DNA of 64,000 nucleotides from Amycolatopsis marina (GTDB taxonomy: Bacteria > Actinomycetota > Actinomycetes > Mycobacteriales > Pseudonocardiaceae), in NCBI RefSeq assembly GCF_900111885.1, contig NZ_FOKG01000008.1, forward strand, positions 62,001 to 126,000, in the 5' to 3' direction. Positions 34,907 to 44,635 of this stretch are shown here, one piece after another. Both the position numbers and the translations under genes were made by a program. How positions within the stretch are numbered: position 1 is the first letter of the stretch; each line of letters begins with the position of its first letter. The notes below the pieces were generated by a model. That model was not told the DNA's origin, did not search any database, and saw only the letters and a list, made by a program, of their open reading frames with translations.

Positions 34907-35952
34907 TGGCGCGGATCGTGCTGGGAATCGAGAGTTCCTGTGATGAGACCGGAGTCGGTCTTGTGCGCTTGCACGGGGACGGAACGGTCGAACTGCTGGC
35001 CGACGACGTCGCCTCGAGCGTGGAGCAGCATGCCCGTTTCGGCGGGGTGGTGCCTGAGGTCGCGAGCCGCGCACACCTGGAAGCCATGACTCCAACCGCG
35101 GAGCGGGCCCTCGCCACCGCCGGGCTCTCTTTGTCCGATGTAGACGCCATCGCGGTTACCGCGGGCCCCGGCCTCGCTGGTGCGTTGCTGGTTGGCGTCG
35201 CGGCGGCCAAGGCCTACGCGGCCGCGCTGAACGTACCGCTGTTCGGCGTCAACCATCTCGCGGGGCACATCGCGGTGGACACCTTGCAGCACGGGCCATT
35301 GCCGTCGCCATGTCTGGCGCTGCTGGTCTCCGGCGGGCACACCCAGTTACTTCGGGTGGACGACGTCGCCACCACGATCACCGAAATCGGCTCCACTGTG
35401 GACGATGCGGCCGGTGAGGCTTACGACAAGGTGGCCAGGGTACTCGAACTGCCCTATCCCGGCGGTCCTCCGATCGACACGGCGGCGAGGCGGGGAAACC
35501 CGGCCGCGATCGCCTTTCCCCGGGGAATGACGGGGCCGAGAGACGCGGCGTTCGACTTCTCCTTCTCCGGGCTGAAGACCGCGGTGGCGCGCTGGGTCGA
35601 GGCAGCGGAGCGACGTGGCGAGACGATCCCGGTCGACGACGTGGCGGCGTCGTTCCAAGAGGCCGTCGCCGACGTGCTGACCGCCAAGGCCGTCCGAGCG
35701 GCCACGGAAGCGGGGATCGGCACCCTCGTGATCTCCGGCGGTGTCGCCGCCAACTCCCGGCTGTCCACACTGGCCGCCGAGCGATGCGTGGAGGCCGGGA
35801 TCGAACTGCGGGTGCCACGGCCCAGGCTGTGCACCGACAACGGGGCGATGATCGCCGCACTCGGTGCGCACGTACTGGCAGCGGGAGTGAAGCCGTCCGC
35901 GTTGGATCTTTCTGCCGATCCGTCGTTGCCGGTGAGCACCATCTCGATCTGA
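34906..35952 (+). CDS. tsaD: tRNA N6-adenosine threonylcarbamoyltransferase TsaD
   Basis: 348 aa. Transfers threonylcarbamoyl to A37 of ANN-decoding tRNAs. ASKHA ATPase with GIESSCDET, the metal-site [20 protein letters not shown] and [10 protein letters not shown]. Start overlaps the rimI stop (TGATG). The older family names Gcp and YgjD refer to the same enzyme. Confidence 0.97.
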   Translation: MARIVLGIESSCDETGVGLVRLHGDGTVELLADDVASSVEQHARFGGVVPEVASRAHLEAMTPTAERALATAGLSLSDVDAIAVTAGPGLAGALLVGVAAAKAYAAALNVPLFGVNHLAGHIAVDTLQHGPLPSPCLALLVSGGHTQLLRVDDVATTITEIGSTVDDAAGEAYDKVARVLELPYPGGPPIDTAARRGNPAAIAFPRGMTGPRDAAFDFSFSGLKTAVARWVEAAERRGETIPVDDVAASFQEAVADVLTAKAVRAATEAGIGTLVISGGVAANSRLSTLAAERCVEAGIELRVPRPRLCTDNGAMIAALGAHVLAAGVKPSALDLSADPSLPVSTISI

Positions 35953-35977
35953 GACCGTGGTCGTCCCACCTCGGCGG

Positions 35978-36008
35978 TTGACCTTCGAGTGGCTTGAACG
36001 CACAGAAT
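35978..36008 (+). promoter_or_regulatory. MerR-type promoter with 19-bp spacer and dyad
   Basis: -35 TTGACC (35978-35983), 19-bp spacer, -10 CAGAAT (36003-36008). The spacer contains the near dyad TTCGAG-TGG-CTTGAA. Long spacers with a central dyad are the hallmark of MerR-controlled promoters. The ATG of the MerR gene follows 7 bases after the -10, so the transcript is likely leaderless and autoregulated. Confidence 0.65.
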
Positions 36009-36015
36009 CGCGGTC

Positions 36016-37092
36016 ATGGACGAGAACGACGCATCGCTGAGCATCGGAGCCTTCGCACGCAGGGTCGGGCTCACACCCAGTGCCCTGCGCTTCTATGACG
36101 ACTGTGCCGTCTTGCGGCCTGCCCGCGTCGACCAGGCAACCGGATACCGGTTCTACGGCGAGTACCAGGAGCCCCGGGCGGTCCTGTTGCGCAGGTTGCG
36201 GTCGACCGGTCTGCCGTTGTCGGAGGTCACGAGCGTGCTGGACGGCTCCGCGGAGGACACGCGCACCCTGCTGCGGGAACACCTGCATCGGATGCGGGCG
36301 CAGGCCAACGCGGCGCAGGAGGCCGTAGCGGAACTGTTGCGCTCGTTGCCGGTACCGGAACTGGAGGCAGTGCTCGGCGGTCCGGAGTTGGCCAGCGCGA
36401 TACGGCAGGTGGTTCCGTCCGCGGCGACACGGGAGGGCTATCCGGTTCTCGGTTGCGTGTTGATCGAGTTCGCCGATGCCGAGGTGCGGCTGGTCGCGAC
36501 AGACCGCTACCGGCTGGCGATGCGGGTACTGCTGCCACGATCCCTGCGTGGTGATCCGGCGCGGCTGTTGGTGCCGGCGCCCGAACTGGCAAGACTTGGT
36601 TCCTGGGCCGCTCGCGCGGGAGACGTGGCGGTGGAGTTCAACGCGGGGGAGGCGCGATTGCGCGCGGGTGCGGAATCGGTGTCACTGCCCATTGTGGACG
36701 GGGACTTTCCCGCATATCGCGAAATTCTCCGCGGACTCGACGTGGCGCCGCACCGGATCATCGTCGATCGGACAGCGCTGCGTGCCGCGCTGGCCGACGG
36801 TGTGCGGCGGGTGCTGCTGCGGGCCGATGGGGAGGAACTCGTCGTGGAGCGGGAGCACGAGTGCGCCACAATGCCCGCGATCTGTCAGGGCAGGCCGCCC
36901 AGGATCGCGTTCGACCCGGCTGTTCTCGGCCCCGCGGTGGAGGCAGGGGTCGGTCCCGATGTACTGCTCGAGATCGCGGGTGTCGCCCAGCCTGTGGTCG
37001 TGCGTTCGGCGGATCAGGGCAGCTTTACGACACTGGTGATGCCGGTGGCAACCGAGGACTCGGAGTTCGCTGGGGACAACGGTGGACACTGA
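36016..37092 (+). CDS. MerR-family regulator fused to a DNA polymerase III beta (sliding-clamp)-like domain
   Basis: 358 aa. Residues 1-70 are a MerR winged helix (SIGAFARRVGLTPSALRFYDDC, GYRFYGEYQ), followed by a short dimerisation helix to about 115. The rest resembles DnaN domains 2 and 3: LIEFADAEVRLVATDRYRLA, SLPIVDGDFPAYREILR (compare the clamp pattern EGRFPDYRRVLP) and a C-terminal FTTLVMPV (clamp LIMPVRL). The clamp's first domain is missing. The clamp-like part may serve as a ligand, dimer or DNA-encircling module. Genes of this design occur in actinobacteria, but I know of no established function. The next gene overlaps by 11 bases. Confidence 0.85.
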   Translation: MDENDASLSIGAFARRVGLTPSALRFYDDCAVLRPARVDQATGYRFYGEYQEPRAVLLRRLRSTGLPLSEVTSVLDGSAEDTRTLLREHLHRMRAQANAAQEAVAELLRSLPVPELEAVLGGPELASAIRQVVPSAATREGYPVLGCVLIEFADAEVRLVATDRYRLAMRVLLPRSLRGDPARLLVPAPELARLGSWAARAGDVAVEFNAGEARLRAGAESVSLPIVDGDFPAYREILRGLDVAPHRIIVDRTALRAALADGVRRVLLRADGEELVVEREHECATMPAICQGRPPRIAFDPAVLGPAVEAGVGPDVLLEIAGVAQPVVVRSADQGSFTTLVMPVATEDSEFAGDNGGH

Positions 37093-37372
37093 CAATGTGG
37101 TGGTGCAGCTGTGCATCCAGGGGATGCGGGCCGAAGGGGACGGTGCCGCGGAGCGGGCCGATCGGGTGGGCGATGCGCGGGTCACGAGTTTCTACCCGTC
37201 GTTGCACGCCAACATCGGCCGTGCCTGCCTCGAGCTTGACCGGGCGGATGAGGCCGGGGAGCAGTTCCGCCTTGCGGCGGAACGGATCGTGGACCTCCCG
37301 GCGGGGCCGTACACCGAATGGCTCCGCGACGCGATCGCGGAGGGCCCGCGCGTGACGGCCGCCGACACGTGA
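37082..37372 (+). CDS. Short TPR-type protein, probably internally deleted
   Basis: 96 aa; GTG start inside the MerR gene. The ends match a recurrent actinobacterial protein of about 150 aa: VVQLCIQGMRAEGDG at the start, RVTSFYPSLHANIGRACLELDRADEAGEQFRLAAERIVDLPAGPY at the end (TPR-like). The expected middle segment of about 50 residues seems to be missing, the join being at DGAAERADRVGD. If so, one helical repeat has been lost in frame. Co-translated with the MerR-clamp gene. Family memory is unaided by alignment, so the deletion is a proposal. Confidence 0.6.
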   Translation: MDTDNVVVQLCIQGMRAEGDGAAERADRVGDARVTSFYPSLHANIGRACLELDRADEAGEQFRLAAERIVDLPAGPYTEWLRDAIAEGPRVTAADT

Positions 37373-37401
37373 CAGTCGTCCCCGGCTCCAGTTGGTACGT
37401 C

Positions 37402-37508
37402 TGCAAGTACCCCCATGCAAGATCGTTTGCGTCGTCAGCCGCTACCAAGGCGACTCGCCTTGGTAGCGGCTGAGGGCGGTGTGGATCTTGCATGGATGTA
37501 CTTGCAGG
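37402..37508. repeat. 107-bp nested inverted repeat (cruciform-like element)
   Basis: Outer 24-bp arms (37402-37425 and 37485-37508) with two mismatches, beginning CTGCAAGTAC. A central palindrome of 18-bp perfect arms around a single C (37437-37473). The 11-base segments between do not pair. It fills the gap between two converging genes (stops at 37372 and 37514). Could be a bidirectional terminator, a small MITE or a REP-like element; no second copy in the window. Confidence 0.85.
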
Positions 37509-37513
37509 CGCTC

Positions 37514-39466
37514 CTAGCGGCGCGTGGGCAGGATCAGGACGTCGTCGGCCTTGACGAAAGCGACGCGGTGGCCGAACTGGATCTGCACGTAGCGGGTCTT
37601 GCCACGGACCACCTGGTGCTGGGCCGGGTCGAACGTCACCGCGCGGTAGTACTCCGAGCCGGTCACCTGAGCGACCGAGTAACGCTGCCCCTCGGGCAGC
37701 GAGTACTGCAACGGCACGATGTCCTGCACCGGCACGCCATCGGGGTATGCCGCGGGTTCCGGGTAGGCCCGGCCGTACACCGGCACCGGCCCCTTGCCGG
37801 GCACCGCGACCGCCATCTTGCCCATGGCGGCGTGCGCGGCGGGAGCGCTGCGCGGGTTGTGGAACCAGCCCTTCTGCCCGAGGTACCAGACGGCGGTCCA
37901 CTCACCGCGGACCTCGGCGACGGCGTACTGCTGCCCGGTCTCCATCCGGCTGCCGATGTCGGATACCCGCATCGTGGCGGGCGATCCGTCGGGGCGCAGG
38001 CCGATGTCGGAGAGCAGCGGGGCGTCGGCACTGGGTTCGGTGTGCAGCACGACCGAGCCGGAACCGCGTGCGGGACAGAGCTCCAAAGGAGCATCCCGGT
38101 CACAGCCGAAGAAGGCGGGCTGGTTGGCCTCGAACCTGGGCGCGATCGTCACGAGCTGTGTGTCCGCCGCGACCGGTCTGCCCTGCAACGGGGCGCCGAG
38201 CAACTCGAAGTAGTGTGCCCAGTTCCAGTAGGGGCCCGGGTCCCAGTGCATGCCGGCGACCCGATCCGGAGTGGTGCCCGGGATGTTGTCGTGGCCGAGG
38301 ATGTGTCCGCGATCCAGCGGGATGTCGTGCAGGTCGGCCAGATATCGCACCAGTTTCGCCGAAGTGCGGTACATCGCCTCGGTGTACCAGGTGCCCTTGG
38401 CGGCGAAGCCCTCGTGCTCCAGTCCGACCGACTTCGCGTTGACGTACCAGTTGCCCGCGTGCCAGCCGACGTCCTTGGTCTTGATGTGCTGCGCGATGTG
38501 CCCGTCGGCGGATCGGAGCGAGTAGTGCCAGCTGACGTAGGTGGGGTCCTGCACCAGATCCAGAACGGTGTCCCAGTAACCCTCGGTGTCGTGAATGATG
38601 ATGTAGTCGACGTCCTGGCTCTCGGGGCGCTGTGCCTTGTCATGATTGCCGTAGTCGTCGCCGTCGAGTCGTTGGTACGGCGCAGGAATCCACTCGCAGG
38701 AGATCGTCGGCGGACATTCCACATCGGACTTTCCGGTGTCGCGGAGTCCGAGTTCCGCCAGTTGCTCCTTTTCGGGGGCCAGACCGGGCTGTGCCGCGAG
38801 CCGGACCTGCTGGCCGTCATCGGTGACCCGCTGCTCGCCCGAGGTGATCACCCCGAACACCTCGTCGGCGAAAGCGGCCGCAGCGGCGGTGTCCGAGCCC
38901 CCGCTGTAGCGCGCCACCGCGCCGTACCAGTCCTCGGCACCGCCGGACCTCGGCTGCTCGCCGAGTTCGCGCTGGTAGTGCGCGAGGACAGCGGCGCCAC
39001 CACGGATGTTCGCGGCCGGGTCGGCGCGCAGCGTGTCGGTGGCGATGCCGGTGAGGTCGGCCGCGAGGTCGATCGTCTGCAGCGCCTCGACCGGTTCGGC
39101 GGGCTCCGGTTCGGCCGGGTGGAGGACGTCGCGGGCGTCGTCGCCGCGGGGGTCCTCCTTGCCGTCGTCGTGATGGGTACCCGCGCCGGCCGTGCGCAGA
39201 TCGGTCAGGTGCATCGGCCCGTACCCGGCGCTCGTACTGGGCGTGCCCGCGTTGTGGTCCCACCGCGATTGCAGGTAGGAGACGCCGAGCAACACCTCCT
39301 CCGGAACGCCGAACTCCGCAGCCGCCGCGCTGAAGGCCTGCTGGCGGTGCTGGTCAGGGGCCGCGGCGCCGGCGCCGGACGGGACCGCCAGCGCGAGGCC
39401 CGCGCTGACCGCGGTGATCGACAGTGCGACGAGGGCACGACGCGTCGTGCGGGAACCAAGGGACAT
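37514..39466 (-). CDS. Secreted N-acetylmuramoyl-L-alanine amidase (Amidase_2/PGRP fold)
   Basis: 650 aa. Signal peptide at the N-terminus (SRTTRRALVALSITAVSAGLALAVPSGAGAAA; cleavage near AGA-AA). Residues about 45-250 look like a lytic-enzyme-type helical region (FGVPEEVLLGVSYLQSRWD). An amidase_2 domain follows (about 285-420) with zinc ligands in IIHDTEG, the later SVGLEHEG and the catalytic-side HILGHDNIPG. The C-terminal part (about 440-650) is beta-rich, with two SH3-like stretches (YAVAEVRGEWTAVWYLGQKGWFH). Acts on peptidoglycan outside the cell. No partner genes. Confidence 0.9.
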   Translation of the reverse strand: MSLGSRTTRRALVALSITAVSAGLALAVPSGAGAAAPDQHRQQAFSAAAAEFGVPEEVLLGVSYLQSRWDHNAGTPSTSAGYGPMHLTDLRTAGAGTHHDDGKEDPRGDDARDVLHPAEPEPAEPVEALQTIDLAADLTGIATDTLRADPAANIRGGAAVLAHYQRELGEQPRSGGAEDWYGAVARYSGGSDTAAAAAFADEVFGVITSGEQRVTDDGQQVRLAAQPGLAPEKEQLAELGLRDTGKSDVECPPTISCEWIPAPYQRLDGDDYGNHDKAQRPESQDVDYIIIHDTEGYWDTVLDLVQDPTYVSWHYSLRSADGHIAQHIKTKDVGWHAGNWYVNAKSVGLEHEGFAAKGTWYTEAMYRTSAKLVRYLADLHDIPLDRGHILGHDNIPGTTPDRVAGMHWDPGPYWNWAHYFELLGAPLQGRPVAADTQLVTIAPRFEANQPAFFGCDRDAPLELCPARGSGSVVLHTEPSADAPLLSDIGLRPDGSPATMRVSDIGSRMETGQQYAVAEVRGEWTAVWYLGQKGWFHNPRSAPAAHAAMGKMAVAVPGKGPVPVYGRAYPEPAAYPDGVPVQDIVPLQYSLPEGQRYSVAQVTGSEYYRAVTFDPAQHQVVRGKTRYVQIQFGHRVAFVKADDVLILPTRR

Positions 39467-39538
39467 GGCGACCCTCTCGATGGGAGCAAGGAGAGTCAGA
39501 ACCTAACAAAGAACATATGGGTCGCGTAAGAAATATGC

Positions 39539-39583
39539 CTCGTTCGGCGGCGCGACCGAGGTCGGGTCGCGCCGCCGAACGAG
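39539..39583 (-). terminator. Terminator hairpin of the PhoD gene
   Basis: 19-bp perfect arms (beginning CTCGTTCGG) around a 7-base loop, 6 bases after the minus-strand phosphatase stop and upstream of the amidase start. Confidence 0.85.
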
Positions 39584-39589
39584 ACGTGT

Positions 39590-41266
39590 TCAGGCCGGGT
39601 CGACCTCGGTGAGCCCGGGGCGGCGGTCGGCCACGACGAACGACGCACGGGTCCGGACCGGGGAACCCGGCTCGGTCACCTTGTCGAGCACACGGAAGTC
39701 CGCCCGCAGGTCGTTGCGGGTGATCCGGGTGCGCACGTACCCGCGCTGCTGGTTGAAGAACTTGATGTGCGGATTGCGCTGCAGGTTGGGGTCGGTCGAG
39801 GGGTCGGAGTCCTTGCCGTTGCCGCCGGAGGTGATGGACGTGGTGACCAGCTCGGTGCCGACGCAGGCACTGTCCGGGTCGGTGTAGTCGGCCTTGAGCT
39901 CGTTGGCCCAGTGTGTGTGCACATCACCGGTCAACACCACCGGATTACGTACGCCGCCCTCGATCCAGCCCTGGGTGATCCGCTCCCGCGATCCCTGGTA
40001 GCCGTCCCAGCCATCCATGCTCCTTGCGCCGGAGGCGCTGAGCCGCTGGGCGAAGAACACCTGCTGGCCGAGGATGTCCCAGCGGGCCCTGGATGCACGG
40101 AAGTTGCGCAGCAGCCAGGCCTCCTGCTCGTCTCCGGTCAGGGTGCGGGCCGGGTTGGCGGCGTCTTCGCAGACCTTCCAGCCGTCGTCGCAGGCCTGGT
40201 CGTCGCGGTGCTGCCGCGTGTCGAGCATGTGGAAATTGGCGAGTGAGCCCCAGGAGACCTTGCGGTACAGCTGGATCTCCGACCCGGACGGCTTGCTGCG
40301 CCTGCGCAGCGGCATGTTCTCGTAGTAGGCACGGAAGGCGTTGGCCCTGCGCTGGATGAAGTCCGGCTGCGGGATGTGCGGCTTCTCGTAGATGTCACCC
40401 GCCCAGTTGTTGTCCACCTCGTGGTCGTCGGGAACGACCAGCCACGGGGCCACCGCGTGTGCGGCGCGCAGGTCCGCGTCGCTGCGGTACTGGGCGTAGC
40501 GCTGCCGGTAGTTGGCGAGTGACTCGGTCTCCGGGCCGGAGTGGTCACGCACGTTGCCGTCGGGGGAGATGTAGACCTGCGGTTTGTACTCGTAGACGTA
40601 GTCCCCGAGGTGCAGCACCAGGTCGGGTTCGTCGGCGGCGAGGTGGCGGTACGCGGTGAACCAGCCGTGCTCGAACTGCGAGCAGGAGGCGAAGCTCATC
40701 GCGAGGCCGGAGCCGAACACGCCGATCAGCGGGGCCGTGCGCGTGCGGCCGGTCTCGGAGACGTGCCTGCCGACGCGGAAGCGGTAGAAGTACTCCCAGC
40801 CGGGGAGCAGGCCCGCGACCTCGGCGTGCACGGCGAAACCGTGGTCGGGCCCGGTGCGCTCGTGCCCACGGCGCACTACCTTGCGGAACCGCTCGTCCAG
40901 TGCCAGTTCCCAGTGCACCTCGACGTTCCGGGAACCCATCCCGCCGAAGCCGTCCTCGGCGAGGGGGTCGGTGGCGAGGCGGGTCCACAGTACGACGCTG
41001 TGCTGGTCGGGGTCACCGGAGGCGACTCCGAGGGTGAACGGGTCACCGGCGGGTGTTCTCCCCGTGCCCGAACCCGCGGCCGGGGTGGCGGCGGCGAACG
41101 AGCCGGTCAGCCCGGTGGCGACAGCGGCTGCGCCGACGGCCGCGCTCCCGGCGAGCACGTGACGGCGTGAGGTCGTCCTGGGTGTGTTGTCACCTGATTC
41201 GGTCACGGAAAAGCTCCCCATGGTGGTCGAGTCAGTCAGATCTAGGACAGCCTGCGACGCCGTCAT
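39590..41266 (-). CDS. phoD: Tat-exported PhoD-type alkaline phosphatase/phosphodiesterase
   Basis: 558 aa from the ATG at 41266 (GGGGGG-rich site upstream; a later ATG at 41221 is possible). The longer open frame is rejected because it would translate palindrome copy 10. Tat signal SRRHVLAGSAAVGAAAVATG near residue 35. Metal-site motifs FASCSQFEHGW, HLGDYVYEY, VPDDHEVDNNW and TGDVHTHWANE. Hydrolyses phosphate mono- or diesters outside the cell, using Fe/Ca in the characterised PhoD. No Pho-box search could be run. Confidence 0.92.
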   Translation of the reverse strand: MTASQAVLDLTDSTTMGSFSVTESGDNTPRTTSRRHVLAGSAAVGAAAVATGLTGSFAAATPAAGSGTGRTPAGDPFTLGVASGDPDQHSVVLWTRLATDPLAEDGFGGMGSRNVEVHWELALDERFRKVVRRGHERTGPDHGFAVHAEVAGLLPGWEYFYRFRVGRHVSETGRTRTAPLIGVFGSGLAMSFASCSQFEHGWFTAYRHLAADEPDLVLHLGDYVYEYKPQVYISPDGNVRDHSGPETESLANYRQRYAQYRSDADLRAAHAVAPWLVVPDDHEVDNNWAGDIYEKPHIPQPDFIQRRANAFRAYYENMPLRRRSKPSGSEIQLYRKVSWGSLANFHMLDTRQHRDDQACDDGWKVCEDAANPARTLTGDEQEAWLLRNFRASRARWDILGQQVFFAQRLSASGARSMDGWDGYQGSRERITQGWIEGGVRNPVVLTGDVHTHWANELKADYTDPDSACVGTELVTTSITSGGNGKDSDPSTDPNLQRNPHIKFFNQQRGYVRTRITRNDLRADFRVLDKVTEPGSPVRTRASFVVADRRPGLTEVDPA

Positions 41267-41339
41267 GGCTACCGCCCCCCGATCAAGTGAGCGCCCGGTG
41301 AACTTTCCCGCCGGTTCCCCTGGCCGCGCGCAGGTGAGA

Positions 41340-41371
41340 GGAAGTGCGTTTAGCGGGCTAAATGCACTTCC
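41340..41371. repeat. Dispersed palindrome, copy 10
   Basis: 15-bp arms with one G-T pair around GG, core TTAGCGGGCTAA. In the 382-base divergent gap between phoD and groES (41267-41648), which otherwise holds the CIRCE/promoter and no gene. Confidence 0.9.
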
Positions 41372-41427
41372 GGGGTCGGGGACGGCACGCGGTGTGGCGG
41401 CGCTGAGATGGTCTTGGGGGACCCTGG

Positions 41428-41462
41428 TTGCGCGGCTAGCACTCACGTCGCTAGAGTGCTAA
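41428..41462 (+). promoter_or_regulatory. CIRCE operator overlapping the groES promoter
   Basis: CTAGCACTC-N9-GAGTGCTAA at 41436-41462, one base off the HrcA/CIRCE consensus TTAGCACTC-N9-GAGTGCTAA. It covers a plausible promoter: TTGCGC (41428-41433), 18-bp spacer, TAGAGT (41452-41457). Heat-shock control by HrcA is the expected result. Confidence 0.93.
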
Positions 41463-41648
41463 TTGCACGGCACCAAACACGCCCCGGCACCCGCGACGGC
41501 GGGGGTGGTAGGCGCCGTAACCGTGAGACGACGGGCTTGCGGGTTCCGACCGAGCGTATGCGAGCGAGGATTCCGCAGGTCCTGAATCGAGCACTGCAAT
41601 CAGTTACGTACCTGCCGACGCTTTCGACGACCCGTGGAGGTCAACCCG

Positions 41649-41942
41649 GTGAGCGTGAACATCAAGCCGCTCGAGGACAAGATTGTTGTCCAGACGAGCG
41701 AGGCCGAGGAGACGACGGCTTCCGGTCTCGTCATCCCCGACACTGCGAAGGAAAAGCCCCAGGAGGGCAAGGTCCTGGCCGTAGGCCCGGGCCGCATCGA
41801 CGACAAGGGCAACCGCGTCCCGGTGGACGTCAAGGAAGGCGACGTCGTCATCTACTCGAAGTACGGCGGCACCGAGGTCAAGTACAACGGTGAGGACTAC
41901 TTGATCCTGTCCGCCCGCGACGTGCTGGCCGTCATCAACTGA
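41649..41942 (+). CDS. groES: Co-chaperonin GroES (Cpn10)
   Basis: 97 aa. GTG at 41649 chosen: it follows GTGGAGG by 8 bases and gives [14 protein letters not shown], the normal N-terminus; the upstream in-frame GTG would overlap the ribosome site. Mobile loop [21 protein letters not shown] and roof [20 protein letters not shown] are intact. Lid of the GroEL chamber; first gene of a CIRCE-controlled unit. Confidence 0.98.
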   Translation: MSVNIKPLEDKIVVQTSEAEETTASGLVIPDTAKEKPQEGKVLAVGPGRIDDKGNRVPVDVKEGDVVIYSKYGGTEVKYNGEDYLILSARDVLAVIN

Positions 41943-41961
41943 CGATCGGCATCAGCGTCGA

Positions 41962-42000
41962 ACGCCCCGGAGTCCCGCATAGCCGGGGACCGGGGCGTTT
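41962..42000 (+). terminator. Hairpin between groES and groEL
   Basis: 10-bp outer stem AACGCCCCGG/CCGGGGCGTT plus an inner 4-bp stem, followed by TCGTCG. Could cut transcription partly so that groES exceeds groEL, or act as an RNA processing site. Confidence 0.65.
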
Positions 42001-42023
42001 CGTCGTCCAACCCCGAAAGGTAA

Positions 42024-43655
<1,632 letters not shown>

Positions 43656-43673
43656 CGAACACCAGCACGACCC

Positions 43674-43713
43674 GAACGGGCCGGCACTTCCACGAGGAAG
43701 TGTCGGCCCGTTC
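43674..43713 (+). terminator. groEL terminator
   Basis: 18-bp arms with one G-U pair, tetraloop ACGA, then TTCATTTTGT: the most classical intrinsic terminator in the window. Confidence 0.9.
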
Positions 43714-43758
43714 ATTTTGTCCGTTTCGTGCAGCTCCGTCCCGTTCGCTGGGGGCCGG

Positions 43759-43788
43759 GAAGTGCGTTTAGCCCGCTAAACGCACTTC
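43759..43788. repeat. Dispersed palindrome, copy 11
   Basis: 14-bp perfect arms around CC, core TTAGCCCGCTAA. Its last base touches the stop codon (43789-43791) of the minus-strand SDR gene. Confidence 0.9.
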
Positions 43789-44541
43789 TCAGGCCGTGAA
43801 GCCGCCGTCGACGGTGATCGACGTGCCGGTCACGTAGCGGGCTCCCGGACCGGCTAGGTAGGCGACCGCCGCGGCGATGTCGGCGGGCTGCGCGAACCGG
43901 CCGAGTGGGATGTCGGCCAGCTGACTCGGTGCCGTTGGCCCGTCGGCCGGGTTCATCTCGGTGTCCGTCGAACCGGGGTGCACGACGTTCGCGGTGATGC
44001 CGCGCGGCCCGAGGTCCCTGGCCAGCCCCTTGCTCAGCCCAGTCAGTGCCGACTTGCTCGCCGAGTACAGGCTCAGGCCGGGAAATGCCGCCCGATCGGC
44101 CAGGTCGCTGCCGATGCTGATGATCCTGCCGTCCGGCTGTGCACCCGCGGTCATGTGTCGCACGGCCGCCTTCGCCGCCACGAGTACTGATCCCACATGG
44201 ATCGCCAGTGTCCGGTCGATCAGTTCTGGGGTCAGGTCGTCGATCGGCAGGGCCGGGAAGATTCCGGCGTTGTTCACCAGGATGTCCAACCCGCCGAAGG
44301 TCGCCGCCGTCGTGTCCACGGCGGCCGTCACCGCTGCGGCGTCCGCGCTGTCCGCCTGGACCGCCAGCGCCTTGCGCCCGAGTCCTTCGATCTCGCCGAC
44401 CACTCCGGCCGCGCGTTCTGCCGCCGACTCGTACGTGATCGCGACGTGGGCGCCCTCGCGTGCCAGCCGTGCCGCGATCGCCGCGCCGATTCCCCGGCTG
44501 CCCCCGGTCACCAGAGCCACCTTGCCGTCCAGTTCGGACAT
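43789..44541 (-). CDS. Short-chain dehydrogenase/reductase
   Basis: 250 aa. Classical SDR: TGGSRGIGAAIA cofactor loop, NNAGIF, SIGSDLADR with catalytic Ser, YSASKSAL (Tyr-x3-Lys) and VHPGSTDTEMNP. The acidic-free loop after beta2 (TYESAAER) is compatible with NADP. ATG at 44541 with AAGGGG upstream. Divergent from a TetR gene with palindromic operators between, so probably its target. Substrate unknown. Confidence 0.9.
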   Translation of the reverse strand: MSELDGKVALVTGGSRGIGAAIAARLAREGAHVAITYESAAERAAGVVGEIEGLGRKALAVQADSADAAAVTAAVDTTAATFGGLDILVNNAGIFPALPIDDLTPELIDRTLAIHVGSVLVAAKAAVRHMTAGAQPDGRIISIGSDLADRAAFPGLSLYSASKSALTGLSKGLARDLGPRGITANVVHPGSTDTEMNPADGPTAPSQLADIPLGRFAQPADIAAAVAYLAGPGARYVTGTSITVDGGFTA

Positions 44542-44556
44542 CTCAAACCCCTTTTC

Positions 44557-44572
44557 TGTATCGGTCGATACA
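44557..44572. promoter_or_regulatory. TetR operator 1 (SDR side)
   Basis: TGTATCGGTCGATACA: perfect 7-bp arms around GT, 15 bases upstream of the SDR start. Confidence 0.7.
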
Positions 44573-44610
44573 TAATTGGAGCGCGACACGCCCTGAGTCA
44601 AGCACTTTTG

Positions 44611-44626
44611 TGTCGATCGATATAGA
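44611..44626. promoter_or_regulatory. TetR operator 2 and likely -10 (tetR side)
   Basis: TGTCGATCGATA (44611-44622) shares the TCGATC/GATCGATA core with operator 1 and overlaps TATAGA (44621-44626), a plausible -10 for a leaderless tetR transcript starting near the ATG at 44636. Confidence 0.6.
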
Positions 44627-44635
44627 ATGCGAGTC

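Noticed and set aside
41267-41446. N-terminal extension of PhoD up to 41446
   Set aside because: The extension would translate palindrome copy 10 and precede the Tat signal by about 95 residues; the ATG at 41266 has a better ribosome site and a normal signal position.
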